A stretch of DNA of 20,986 nucleotides from an uncultured Oscillospiraceae bacterium (GTDB taxonomy: Bacteria > Bacillota > Clostridia > Oscillospirales > Acutalibacteraceae): assembly GCA_902489335.1 (NCBI GenBank), contig CABTZO010000015.1:1-20986 (forward strand), read 5' to 3'. Positions within the stretch are counted from its first letter, which is position 1, and every line of letters starts with the position of its first letter. Positions 7,520-14,561 of this stretch are shown in pieces. The notes below the pieces were generated by a model, which did no database searches, had not been told where the DNA came from, and saw only the letters and a program-made list of their open reading frames with translations. Position numbers and translations under genes: made by a program.

Positions 7520-8014
7520 TTATATTTCTTCCTTTCTTATATTTTTAAGCAATCTGCAAATTATTTGTCGAGAACTTTCTTTACTCAAGTTATACATAGC
7601 CGAAAGTTCTTCATAATTTTTTCCCTCTATAAAGTAATCGTAAAAAATTCTTCTTTTTTCGTGTGATAAGCTTTGAAGACTGAAAAATATTTTTTCCAAC
7701 GTCAAATTATTAAAAACTATTTGATCCGTCATGCTTTTTGAAATTAAAAATGTTTCGTCTTCTAAAGGCAAAAAGTTTTCATATAGATTGGATTTTGCAA
7801 TTTTTCTTTTCAAAATTGTCCTCAAATATGCAAGTTTTTTCTTGTCTTCAAGATTTAAAAAAACTGTCGGATTCTTAATAATTTCAAGAAAACAATCCTG
7901 TAATATATCCTCGCCACTTTCACTTTTTGGAATTTTTGATTTTACAAACATAAGAAGCGAAAAGTAATTTAGCCTATATATTTTTTCTACATTTTCCCTG
8001 TCTTCATCAGTCAT
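7520..8014 (-). CDS. ECF-like RNA polymerase sigma factor
   Basis: From the preferred ATG at 8014 the product is 164 residues. Region 2 is recognisable (YRLNYFSLLMFVKSKIP, then SGEDILQDCFLEII, the core-binding segment). Region 4 follows: LQSLSHEKRRIFYDYFIEGKNYEELSAMYNLSKESSRQIICRLLKNIRK, a helix-turn-helix of the -35-binding type, shown here only as a guide to residues 110-160. No long region 3 lies between them, as in ECF sigma factors. The frame stays open to a TTG at 8074, but no ribosome binding site precedes that codon, whereas the ATG at 8014 follows GGGTGAG. It is coupled to the DUF6382-like gene with zero spacing. No anti-sigma factor with a transmembrane helix is adjacent, which is unusual for this class. 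Target promoters are unknown. Confidence 0.75.
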   Translation of the reverse strand: MTDEDRENVEKIYRLNYFSLLMFVKSKIPKSESGEDILQDCFLEIIKNPTVFLNLEDKKKLAYLRTILKRKIAKSNLYENFLPLEDETFLISKSMTDQIVFNNLTLEKIFFSLQSLSHEKRRIFYDYFIEGKNYEELSAMYNLSKESSRQIICRLLKNIRKEEI

Positions 8015-8115
8015 ATACTCACCCACAATCTTTGATGTGAATATATCAGAGCTGTCGGCATAATATATTAACAAAAGTCTGAATGGTATGTATTTTCTAT
8101 CCAGCGATAAAACTT

Positions 8116-8143
8116 TTGCAAAAAATATAACGTTGAATATAAT
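8116..8143 (+). promoter_or_regulatory. Promoter of the LytTR-folC unit
   Basis: TTGCAA (8116-8121) and TATAAT (8138-8143) are separated by 16 bases. Within and after the spacer the similar 9-mers AACGTTGAA (8129) and AACTTTACT (8144) lie 15 bases apart. LytTR proteins bind direct repeats near promoters, so autoregulation is possible, but the repeat is too weak to call an operator. Confidence 0.7.
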
Positions 8144-8176
8144 AACTTTACTTATAAAACGAAGGGAAGAAAACTG

Positions 8177-8887
8177 ATGAATGTAGGAATATTAAACGGA
8201 GGTCCGTCTTTTGAAAGAGAATTAACCGCGGTAATCAACAAATTTTCTTCAAAAGTCGGTGTTGAGACGGAAATAAGAAGTTTTTACAATGTCGATCAAG
8301 TATTAGAATGTGAAAAGGGGCAAGACATTTTAATTCTCGGTGACAACAAGAAAAATAAAATTTCAATTTCCGAAGCTGTTTTATTGAGAAAGAACAATTT
8401 CAAGGGCGAATTGCTTTTTGCAAGCCGAGACAAGAATGGTATATTAGAATCTTTTTCTGTAAAGCCTTTTGATTTTTTGCTTTTACCGATATCAGTCGAC
8501 GAGTTCAACAATGTGCTTAGTCGATTTGTCAGAATGATGAAAGAAAGAGAATGTTTGAAGTTAAAATTTTCGGGCAAGGAAGTATACATAAATTTTAAAA
8601 ATATAATCTATATACGCTCTGATATAAACGGTTCAATGATAAGATGCACACATAAAATAATTCATACGCCGATACCGCTTTATAAAATTGAACCTTTACT
8701 GCCACAACCACTCTATTGCAGATGTCATCGTTCTCATATTATTAACCTTGCATATATAAAATCGATCAGAAATGATGTAATATATTTAGGTAACGGAGAA
8801 AAGCTTTCAATAAGCAGAAGAAAAAGCAGCAACTTTAATCGCTCCGTTGAAAAATACAATAATTTTAGAAATTTATACGGAGTATAA
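8177..8887 (+). CDS. LytTR-family DNA-binding regulator with degenerate receiver domain
   Basis: This encodes 236 residues with two domains. Residues 1-120 follow the response-regulator receiver fold, for example QDILIL at about 49-54 and FDFLLLPIS at 98-106. The phosphorylation pocket is gone: the N-terminal acidic cluster is NGG (7-9), the phospho-acceptor position is Gly55 (an Asp follows at 56), and the conserved Lys of the KP motif is Leu103. Residues 125-232 are a LytTR DNA-binding domain, with the diagnostic YCRCHRSHIINLAYI at 180-194. No histidine kinase is nearby. It is therefore probably a transcription regulator that is not controlled by phosphorylation; its signal and targets are unknown. 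The ATG at 8177 follows AGGGAAG. folC starts two bases after its stop codon. Confidence 0.85.
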   Translation: MNVGILNGGPSFERELTAVINKFSSKVGVETEIRSFYNVDQVLECEKGQDILILGDNKKNKISISEAVLLRKNNFKGELLFASRDKNGILESFSVKPFDFLLLPISVDEFNNVLSRFVRMMKERECLKLKFSGKEVYINFKNIIYIRSDINGSMIRCTHKIIHTPIPLYKIEPLLPQPLYCRCHRSHIINLAYIKSIRNDVIYLGNGEKLSISRRKSSNFNRSVEKYNNFRNLYGV

Positions 8888-8888
8888 A

Positions 8889-10199
8889 ATGCAATATAAA
8901 GACGCACTCGAATATATACACGGTTTACAAAAATTCGGTTCACAACCGGGTTTAGAGAGAATAAAGTCTTTATGCGAAGAGCTCGGTAATCCTCAAGATG
9001 AACTTAAATTTATTCATGTTACCGGCACCAACGGCAAAGGTTCAGTTTGTCAAATGTTTTATCAAACACTTTGTCAATCCGGATATAACACAGGACTTTT
9101 TATTTCGCCTTATATAGTAAGCTTTCGCGAAAGAATGCAGGCAAACGGCGAATTTATAAAAGAAGAAGAATTTGCAGAAATAACAAATAAAGTTAAACTT
9201 GCGAACGATAGTTTGGCTTTAAGAGGGATATTTCCGACAGAATTTGAAACTCTTACTGCCATAGCTTTTTTGTTCTATAAAAATAAAAACTGTGATCTTG
9301 TTGTGCTGGAAGCCGGAATGGGTGGTCGACACGATTCAACAAACATTATCAAAAATACGGTTTTATCGGTAATTGTTTCTATAGGTCTCGATCATGTTGA
9401 TTATCTCGGAAATACTTTGGAAGAAATTGCCTACGAAAAAGCGGGAATAATAAAATCAGCTCCTGCCATAATTCCCAAAATGCAAGAAAATTTAACTTGT
9501 ATTTTCAAGAAAGAAGCAGAAAAAAACAACAGCGATCTTTTTATTGTCGACAAAAAATATTTTTCGATTATCAAAGACGATGTTTTCGGTATGTCTGTCA
9601 ATTACAAAGGGAAAGTCGCCAATATCAACCTTGTCGGAGAAAAACAGGCAGAAAATTTAAACTTGTTTTTTTGTGGTATAAAAGTTTTACAAAAAAAATA
9701 TAAAATCAAATCTCAAAATATAATTGACGGATTGAGTTCAATAAACAATCCCGGTAGATTTGAGATTATATCGGAAAACCCAATGATTATTTTAGACGGA
9801 GCCCATAATGCCGCCGCCGCAGAAAATCTTTCCAGGTCTATAAAAAAATATTTAAGTGATAAGAAGCTTTGCATCATAACCGGCGTTATGGCAGATAAGG
9901 ACTACAATACATTTGCCTCAATCTTAGCACCTTTATCCGATAAAATTTACGCGGTAAATGTAAGCAATAACAGAGCTCTCGACTCAAAATCTTATGCTGA
10001 AGTTTTATCGAAATACAATAAAAACACCGTCGCTCTCGATAATTTTGATGATGTCGTTGAAAATTTAATTTGTAACGATGAAAATTTTGATGCCTATCTT
10101 GTAACAGGTTCTTTCTATTTGATAAGCGATATAAGAAAAAGTAAAAACATTAATAACAACATAGAAAAACTTCAGTTCAAGTTTTCAAATCAAAGATGA
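8889..10199 (+). CDS. folC: Bifunctional folylpolyglutamate/dihydrofolate synthase FolC
   Basis: This 436-residue Mur-ligase-like enzyme adds glutamate to dihydropteroate and/or reduced folates with ATP, retaining folate in the cell. The ATP-binding P-loop TGTNGKGS is at residues 45-52. Family motifs EAGMGGRHDSTN, SIGLDHVDYLGNT, EKAGI and DGAHN are all present, and the length is standard. The frame is open back to 8847, but that start would lie inside the LytTR gene without a ribosome binding site. The ATG at 8889 follows ACGGAG at 8877-8882 with six bases between, and the protein then begins MQYKDALEYIHG as expected for the family. No terminator separates it from the metK promoter just downstream. 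Confidence 0.95.
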   Translation: MQYKDALEYIHGLQKFGSQPGLERIKSLCEELGNPQDELKFIHVTGTNGKGSVCQMFYQTLCQSGYNTGLFISPYIVSFRERMQANGEFIKEEEFAEITNKVKLANDSLALRGIFPTEFETLTAIAFLFYKNKNCDLVVLEAGMGGRHDSTNIIKNTVLSVIVSIGLDHVDYLGNTLEEIAYEKAGIIKSAPAIIPKMQENLTCIFKKEAEKNNSDLFIVDKKYFSIIKDDVFGMSVNYKGKVANINLVGEKQAENLNLFFCGIKVLQKKYKIKSQNIIDGLSSINNPGRFEIISENPMIILDGAHNAAAAENLSRSIKKYLSDKKLCIITGVMADKDYNTFASILAPLSDKIYAVNVSNNRALDSKSYAEVLSKYNKNTVALDNFDDVVENLICNDENFDAYLVTGSFYLISDIRKSKNINNNIEKLQFKFSNQR

Positions 10200-10204
10200 T
10201 TTTG

Positions 10205-10233
10205 TTGACTTGTAGTTTAGTCAATAGTATGAT
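10205..10233 (+). promoter_or_regulatory. Promoter of metK with inverted repeat over the -35
   Basis: TTGACT (10205-10210) and TATGAT (10228-10233) are spaced by 17 bases. The -35 hexamer is also one arm of a perfect inverted repeat, TTGACT-N8-AGTCAA (10205-10224), which could be an operator. The expected start site is about 20 bases before the metK start codon, so there is no room for a SAM riboswitch. Confidence 0.8.
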
Positions 10234-10261
10234 TTATTTAATAAATTAAGGAGGCTCAAAA

Positions 10262-11449
10262 TTGCCTAAAAAACTTTTTACTTCAGAATCCGTTACTCAG
10301 GGACATCCGGACAAAGTCTGTGATTCAATTGCCGATGCAATTTTAGATGAGTATTTAAAAAAAGATAAAAACTGCAGAGTTGCCTGCGAAGTTGTTTGTA
10401 CAACAGGTCAGGTTCAGATTTTGGGAGAAGTTTCTTCATCGGTTGATGTCGATTATACACATGTGGCAAGAGATGTAATCTGCAAAATCGGTTATAATTC
10501 ACCTGCACTGGGATTTGACGGAAACTCTTGCTCAGTTTCACTTCAAGTTAAAAATCAGTCTGAAGATATTGCCTTGGGTGTTAATCAGTCGATGGAATAT
10601 AAAAGCGGAGTGAATGATAGGTTTAACCTGATAGGTGCCGGAGATCAGGGAATCGTTTTCGGATTTGCCTGTAATGAAACACCGGAATACATGCCTCTTC
10701 CTATCATGCTTGCAAATAAAATCGCCAAAAGACTTCACACTGAAAGAAAAAATGAAAATATACCTTATTTAAGACCGGACGGAAAATCACAAGTTACTGT
10801 TGAGTATGATGAAAACGGTAAACCTTTGAGAGTTGACACTATTTTAATTTCAACGCAGCATGATCCGGAGGCTTCAATAGAGCAAATAACAGATGATCTT
10901 AAGAAGCTTGTTATTAATAAGGTTGTACCTGAAAATCTAATAGACAAAGATACACGAATTTTGGTTAATCCCACAGGCAGATTTGTAATCGGTGGTCCTG
11001 CGGGCGATACGGGTCTTACGGGAAGAAAAATCATTGTAGACACATACGGCGGTTATGCCTGCCACGGCGGCGGAGCTTTTTCGGGTAAAGATCCGACAAA
11101 AGTCGATCGTTCGGCAGCCTATGCAACAAGACACATCGCAAAAAATTTAGTTGCGGCAGGTGTTGCGGACAAATGTGAAATTCAAGTTGCATATGCTATC
11201 GGAATTGCTCATCCCATCTCTGTTTCAGTCAATACTTTCAATACCGGTAAAATAAGCGATGATAAAATTTTGGATATAATTAATGAATTATTTGACTTGC
11301 GACCGCTGGCGATTATAGATAATTTAGATTTATTAAGACCTATTTATTCAGATCTTTCAGCTTACGGGCACATGGGTAGATCGGACTTAAATTTAAGTTG
11401 GGAAAAGCTTGATAAAGTTGAACAAATAAAACAGCTTGCTAAAATATAA
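10262..11449 (+). CDS. metK: S-adenosylmethionine synthetase MetK
   Basis: This 395-residue enzyme makes S-adenosylmethionine from methionine and ATP, the main methyl donor of the cell. Clear motifs are GHPDKVCDSIADAILDEYL (about 15-33, the metal and ATP site), GAGDQGIVFGFACNET, the GRFVIGGPAGDTGLTGRKI stretch, and the phosphate-binding GGGAFSGKDPTKVDRS. All three tandem domains are complete. The start codon is TTG at 10262, fixed by a strong AAGGAGG seven bases upstream and by the expected N-terminus PKKLFTSESVTQGHP. It forms a single-gene unit with its own promoter and a strong terminator directly after the stop. Confidence 0.98.
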   Translation: MPKKLFTSESVTQGHPDKVCDSIADAILDEYLKKDKNCRVACEVVCTTGQVQILGEVSSSVDVDYTHVARDVICKIGYNSPALGFDGNSCSVSLQVKNQSEDIALGVNQSMEYKSGVNDRFNLIGAGDQGIVFGFACNETPEYMPLPIMLANKIAKRLHTERKNENIPYLRPDGKSQVTVEYDENGKPLRVDTILISTQHDPEASIEQITDDLKKLVINKVVPENLIDKDTRILVNPTGRFVIGGPAGDTGLTGRKIIVDTYGGYACHGGGAFSGKDPTKVDRSAAYATRHIAKNLVAAGVADKCEIQVAYAIGIAHPISVSVNTFNTGKISDDKILDIINELFDLRPLAIIDNLDLLRPIYSDLSAYGHMGRSDLNLSWEKLDKVEQIKQLAKI

Positions 11450-11455
11450 GAAAAC

Positions 11456-11490
11456 AAAAACTGATTGTAAAAACAATCAGTTTTTATTTT
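11456..11490 (+). terminator. Intrinsic terminator of metK
   Basis: The arms AAAAACTGATTGT (11456-11468) and ACAATCAGTTTTT (11473-11485) pair perfectly around a four-base A loop and continue into TATTTTTATT. This is a strong rho-independent terminator, starting 6 bases after the metK stop. Confidence 0.95.
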
Positions 11491-11497
11491 TATTCAA

Positions 11498-11526
11498 TTG
11501 ATAAGGCCCCGCTCTGATGATATAAT
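11498..11526 (+). promoter_or_regulatory. Promoter of pncB
   Basis: TTGATA (11498-11503) and a perfect TATAAT (11521-11526) are spaced by 17 bases. The spacer contains an unusually GC-rich patch, GGCCCCGC. It lies 25 bases before the pncB start and directly after the metK terminator. Confidence 0.85.
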
Positions 11527-11551
11527 TTAATAAGATTTTGGAGGGATATTT

Positions 11552-13021
11552 TTGCATAAAAGTAATTATGAAAAGTTAAATTTATCTTTGCTTACGGATT
11601 TTCCCGAACTTTCCATGTCCAATGCATTTTTCAAGGATGGATTTGAAAATACCGTTGCACATTTTGACCTATATTTTAGAAACATTCCAGACAATGGCGG
11701 TTTTGTCATAATGTCCGGGTTACAGCAGGTCATAGAATTTTTGGAAAATCTTAAATTCTCTGATGACGATATTGAATATTTAAGAAGTCAAAATCTCGAT
11801 GAGGGTTTTCTGAAATATCTTAAAGAATTTAAGTTTAAATGCGATGTTCGTGCAGTTCCCGAGGGAACACCGGTTTTCAAAAATGAGCCTATTTTAACTG
11901 TCCGAGGTCCGATTATTCAGGCACAGATCATTGAGACAATGCTTATTCAAATAATAAGTCATCAAAGCTTGATTGCAACCAAGGCAAATAGAATTGTAAG
12001 AGCTTGCGAAGGCAGAGAAGTAATCGAAATGGGAAGCAGAAGAGCTCATGGTGCACACAGTGCACTTTATGGTGCCAAGAGTGCCTTTATTGCAGGTTGT
12101 AATTCCACCTGCTGTACGATGGCGGGAAAAGAATTCTCCATTCCCCTGTTTTCCATGATGGAACACAGTTGGGTTCAGCTTTATAAAACCGAACTTGAAG
12201 CTTTTAACGCCTATGCAAAAGCATATCCTAACAACTGCGTACTCGCTGTCGACACATACAATGTTCTTAAATCCGGAGTTCCCAATGCAATTAAATGTTT
12301 TGATAAAACACTTAAGCCCTTAGGTGCAAGACCTCTCGCAATAAGAATTGACAGTGGTGATATAACCTATTTATCAAAAAAAGCAAGAAAAATGCTTGAT
12401 GAGGGCGGTTATCCCGATTGTCAAATAATGGCTTCAAACTCCCTTGACGAACATTTAATAAGAGATATGATTACTCAGGGCGCAAAAGTAGATATGTACG
12501 GTGTCGGTGAAAGACTCTTAACTTCAATGAGTTCTCCTATTTTAGACGTCGTATACAAATTAGTTGCCATTGAAGATAAGGGTGAAAAAATTCCTAAAAT
12601 TAAAATCAGTGAAAATGTAACAAAAATCACCAACCCCGGTGTTAAAAATGTTTGGAGACTTTTTGATCGTGAAAACGGCAAGGCTATAGCTGATGTCTTA
12701 TCTTTCGACAATGAAACAATTGATGAAAGCAAGCCGTTTGAACTGTTTGATCCGGAATATACCTGGAAAAGGAAAATGGTCGAGAATTTCGTGGCAAGAC
12801 CTCTTCTCAAAGATATTTTCATTCAAGGAAAATGTGTATACAGAGATCTTTCACTTTACGAAATAAGAGAGTATTGCAGTCATCAAATTGACACTCTCTG
12901 GGAAGAAGTTTTAAGATTTGAATATCCGCACAAATATTATGTAGATTTATCGCCTGCACTGTGGAAACAAAAACAGAAATTACTTGATGAGTTGTCTATG
13001 AGACCGAGAGCAATCGAATAA
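11552..13021 (+). CDS. pncB: Nicotinate phosphoribosyltransferase
   Basis: This 489-residue enzyme joins nicotinate to PRPP to give nicotinate mononucleotide, the first committed step of NAD salvage (Preiss-Handler route). Recognisable segments are an N-terminal substrate region (LSMSNAFFKDG), EMGSRRAHG at 159-167, and MMEHSWVQ with His205 where the family carries its phosphorylatable His. DTYN and IRIDSGD for phosphoribose binding and GVGERLLTS near the phosphate site are also present. Length and motif order fit the long bacterial form. The start is a TTG at 11552, preceded by GGAGGG, and no better start is available. It is a single-gene unit between two intrinsic terminators. EMGSRRAHG and the nicotinate-type His favour nicotinate over nicotinamide as substrate. 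Confidence 0.93.
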   Translation: MHKSNYEKLNLSLLTDFPELSMSNAFFKDGFENTVAHFDLYFRNIPDNGGFVIMSGLQQVIEFLENLKFSDDDIEYLRSQNLDEGFLKYLKEFKFKCDVRAVPEGTPVFKNEPILTVRGPIIQAQIIETMLIQIISHQSLIATKANRIVRACEGREVIEMGSRRAHGAHSALYGAKSAFIAGCNSTCCTMAGKEFSIPLFSMMEHSWVQLYKTELEAFNAYAKAYPNNCVLAVDTYNVLKSGVPNAIKCFDKTLKPLGARPLAIRIDSGDITYLSKKARKMLDEGGYPDCQIMASNSLDEHLIRDMITQGAKVDMYGVGERLLTSMSSPILDVVYKLVAIEDKGEKIPKIKISENVTKITNPGVKNVWRLFDRENGKAIADVLSFDNETIDESKPFELFDPEYTWKRKMVENFVARPLLKDIFIQGKCVYRDLSLYEIREYCSHQIDTLWEEVLRFEYPHKYYVDLSPALWKQKQKLLDELSMRPRAIE

Positions 13022-13048
13022 AAAAATGCGTGCAATGCACGCATTTTT
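13022..13048 (+). terminator. Intrinsic terminator of pncB
   Basis: It starts right after the stop codon. The arms AAAAATGCGTG (13022-13032) and CACGCATTTTT (13038-13048) pair perfectly around a five-base loop and end in five Ts. The hairpin is symmetric and would also terminate transcription in the opposite direction. Confidence 0.92.
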
Positions 13049-13113
13049 AAGTTAACGGGTTTTAAATTTTAGAATTTATACCGGGTATCCAATTACTCAT
13101 ATAAATAAAGAGT

Positions 13114-13142
13114 TTGCCTATTCAACAAGGAAAGTATATAAT
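13114..13142 (+). promoter_or_regulatory. Promoter of asnS-asnA
   Basis: TTGCCT (13114-13119) and TATAAT (13137-13142) are spaced by 17 bases. The predicted leader is only about 28 bases, which leaves no room for a T-box riboswitch. The stretch 13049-13113 before it shows nothing recognisable. Confidence 0.75.
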
Positions 13143-13176
13143 TAATTTTGTTTATTAAGAACTGACGGAGGTAAAA

Positions 13177-14553
13177 ATGGAACATATCGATATTGTCGAT
13201 TTAATGAACGATAAAACTTATATTAATAAAACTGTAGTTGCGTGCGGCTGGGTAAGAACTTCCCGCAATTCTAAGAATACCGCTTTTTTGGAACTCAATG
13301 ACGGAAGCACTCTCCCGCATATTCAGGTTGTTATAGACAAAAATAAGCTCTCGAATATCGGCGACTTTTTATCGGTAGGCTCCGCTTTAAAAATCAAGGG
13401 AACACTTGTAGTTGCTCAAAACGACAGTCAAAAAGTTGAAATAAACGCGGATGAAATCGAGCTTTTAGGAAAGTCTCCCGAAGACTATCCTCTTCAAAAG
13501 AAAAGACATACACTGGAGTTTTTAAGAACAATACCGCATTTAAGAGTTCGTTCTAACACCTTCAATGCAGTTTTTAAGGTAAGATCCGCACTTTCATTTG
13601 CAATACACAAGTTCTTTCAAGAACGCGGATTTGTCTATGTAAACACTCCTATCCTAAGCGCAAACGATTGCGAAGGTGCAGGGGAAGTTTTCAGAGTTAC
13701 AACTCATGATGCAAACGTTCAATTTGAAACAGAAGAAGAATATTATAAGAGTGATTTTTTCGGAAAGAGAACCGGACTTTCAGTTTCGGGTCAACTTGAG
13801 GGAGAGGTTGCCGCTCTTGGTTTCGGAAAAATCTATACATTTGGCCCGAGTTTTAGAGCAGAAGACAGCAATACCGCAAGACATGTTGCAGAATTCTGGC
13901 ATGTTGAACCGGAAGTCGCCTTTGCCGATATAAATGACATAATGAAAATTGCAGAAGATATGATCAAATACATCATCAAATATGTCCTTGAAAACTGCAA
14001 AGACGAAATGAAGTTTTTTGATACGAGAATTGAAAAAGGACTTATAGACAAATTAGAAAATGCAATAAGCAACGATTTTGAAGTAATCGATTACTCAAAG
14101 GCAATTGACTTGCTTATTGATTCGGGCAAAAAATTTGAATATCCGGTAGAATGGGGACTCGATTTGCAGACCGAACATGAAAGATATATAACCGAAGAAA
14201 TATCGAAAAAACCCTGTTTTATCGTCAACTATCCAAAAGATATAAAAGCTTTCTACATGAAGCAAAACGACGATAAAAAAACTGTTGCGGCAACAGATCT
14301 TTTGATGCCGGGCGTCGGTGAAATCATAGGTTGTTCCGAAAGAGAAACAGACTATGACAAGTTGGTTGACGCTATGAAACAGAGAAATATGAATTTAGAT
14401 GAATATAAGGATTACCTTGACCTCAGAAAATATGGTTCCGTTACACACAGCGGTTACGGACTGGGACTCGAGAGAATGTTAATGTATCTGACAGGCATTT
14501 CAAATATTCGTGATGTGATCTTATATCCAAGAACTGTAGGAAATATCAGATAG
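13177..14553 (+). CDS. asnS: Asparaginyl-tRNA synthetase
   Basis: This 458-residue class II synthetase charges tRNA-Asn with asparagine. The N-terminal OB-fold anticodon-binding domain (about residues 15-105) opens with VVACGWVRTSRNSKNTAFLELNDG-like sequence. The catalytic domain contains SGQLEGEVAALGFGKIYTFGPSFRAEDSN-type motif 2 (SFRAEDSNTARHVAEFWHVE) and motif 3 GYGLGLERMLMYLTG near the end. The FWHVEPE element and the overall length point to AsnRS rather than AspRS. The ATG follows GGAGG, seven bases upstream. asnA starts eight bases after its stop, so asparagine synthesis and its attachment to tRNA are co-expressed. Its presence means Asn-tRNA can be made directly; whether the amidotransferase route also exists cannot be judged here. 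Confidence 0.96.
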   Translation: MEHIDIVDLMNDKTYINKTVVACGWVRTSRNSKNTAFLELNDGSTLPHIQVVIDKNKLSNIGDFLSVGSALKIKGTLVVAQNDSQKVEINADEIELLGKSPEDYPLQKKRHTLEFLRTIPHLRVRSNTFNAVFKVRSALSFAIHKFFQERGFVYVNTPILSANDCEGAGEVFRVTTHDANVQFETEEEYYKSDFFGKRTGLSVSGQLEGEVAALGFGKIYTFGPSFRAEDSNTARHVAEFWHVEPEVAFADINDIMKIAEDMIKYIIKYVLENCKDEMKFFDTRIEKGLIDKLENAISNDFEVIDYSKAIDLLIDSGKKFEYPVEWGLDLQTEHERYITEEISKKPCFIVNYPKDIKAFYMKQNDDKKTVAATDLLMPGVGEIIGCSERETDYDKLVDAMKQRNMNLDEYKDYLDLRKYGSVTHSGYGLGLERMLMYLTGISNIRDVILYPRTVGNIR

Positions 14554-14561
14554 GAGATTTT

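Noticed and set aside
8015..8074. TTG start at 8074 giving the sigma factor 20 more residues
   Set aside because: No ribosome binding site precedes it, and the extra residues do not belong to sigma region 2; the ATG at 8014 follows GGGTGAG.
8847..8888. Upstream start extending FolC by 14 residues
   Set aside because: It lies inside the LytTR gene and has no ribosome binding site, while the ATG at 8889 has one and gives the expected family N-terminus.
10200..10261. SAM riboswitch upstream of metK
   Set aside because: The space between promoter and start codon is far too short.
13049..13176. T-box upstream of asnS
   Set aside because: Only 128 bases separate the pncB terminator from asnS, the promoter lies in the middle, and no antiterminator-like fold or T-box sequence is seen.
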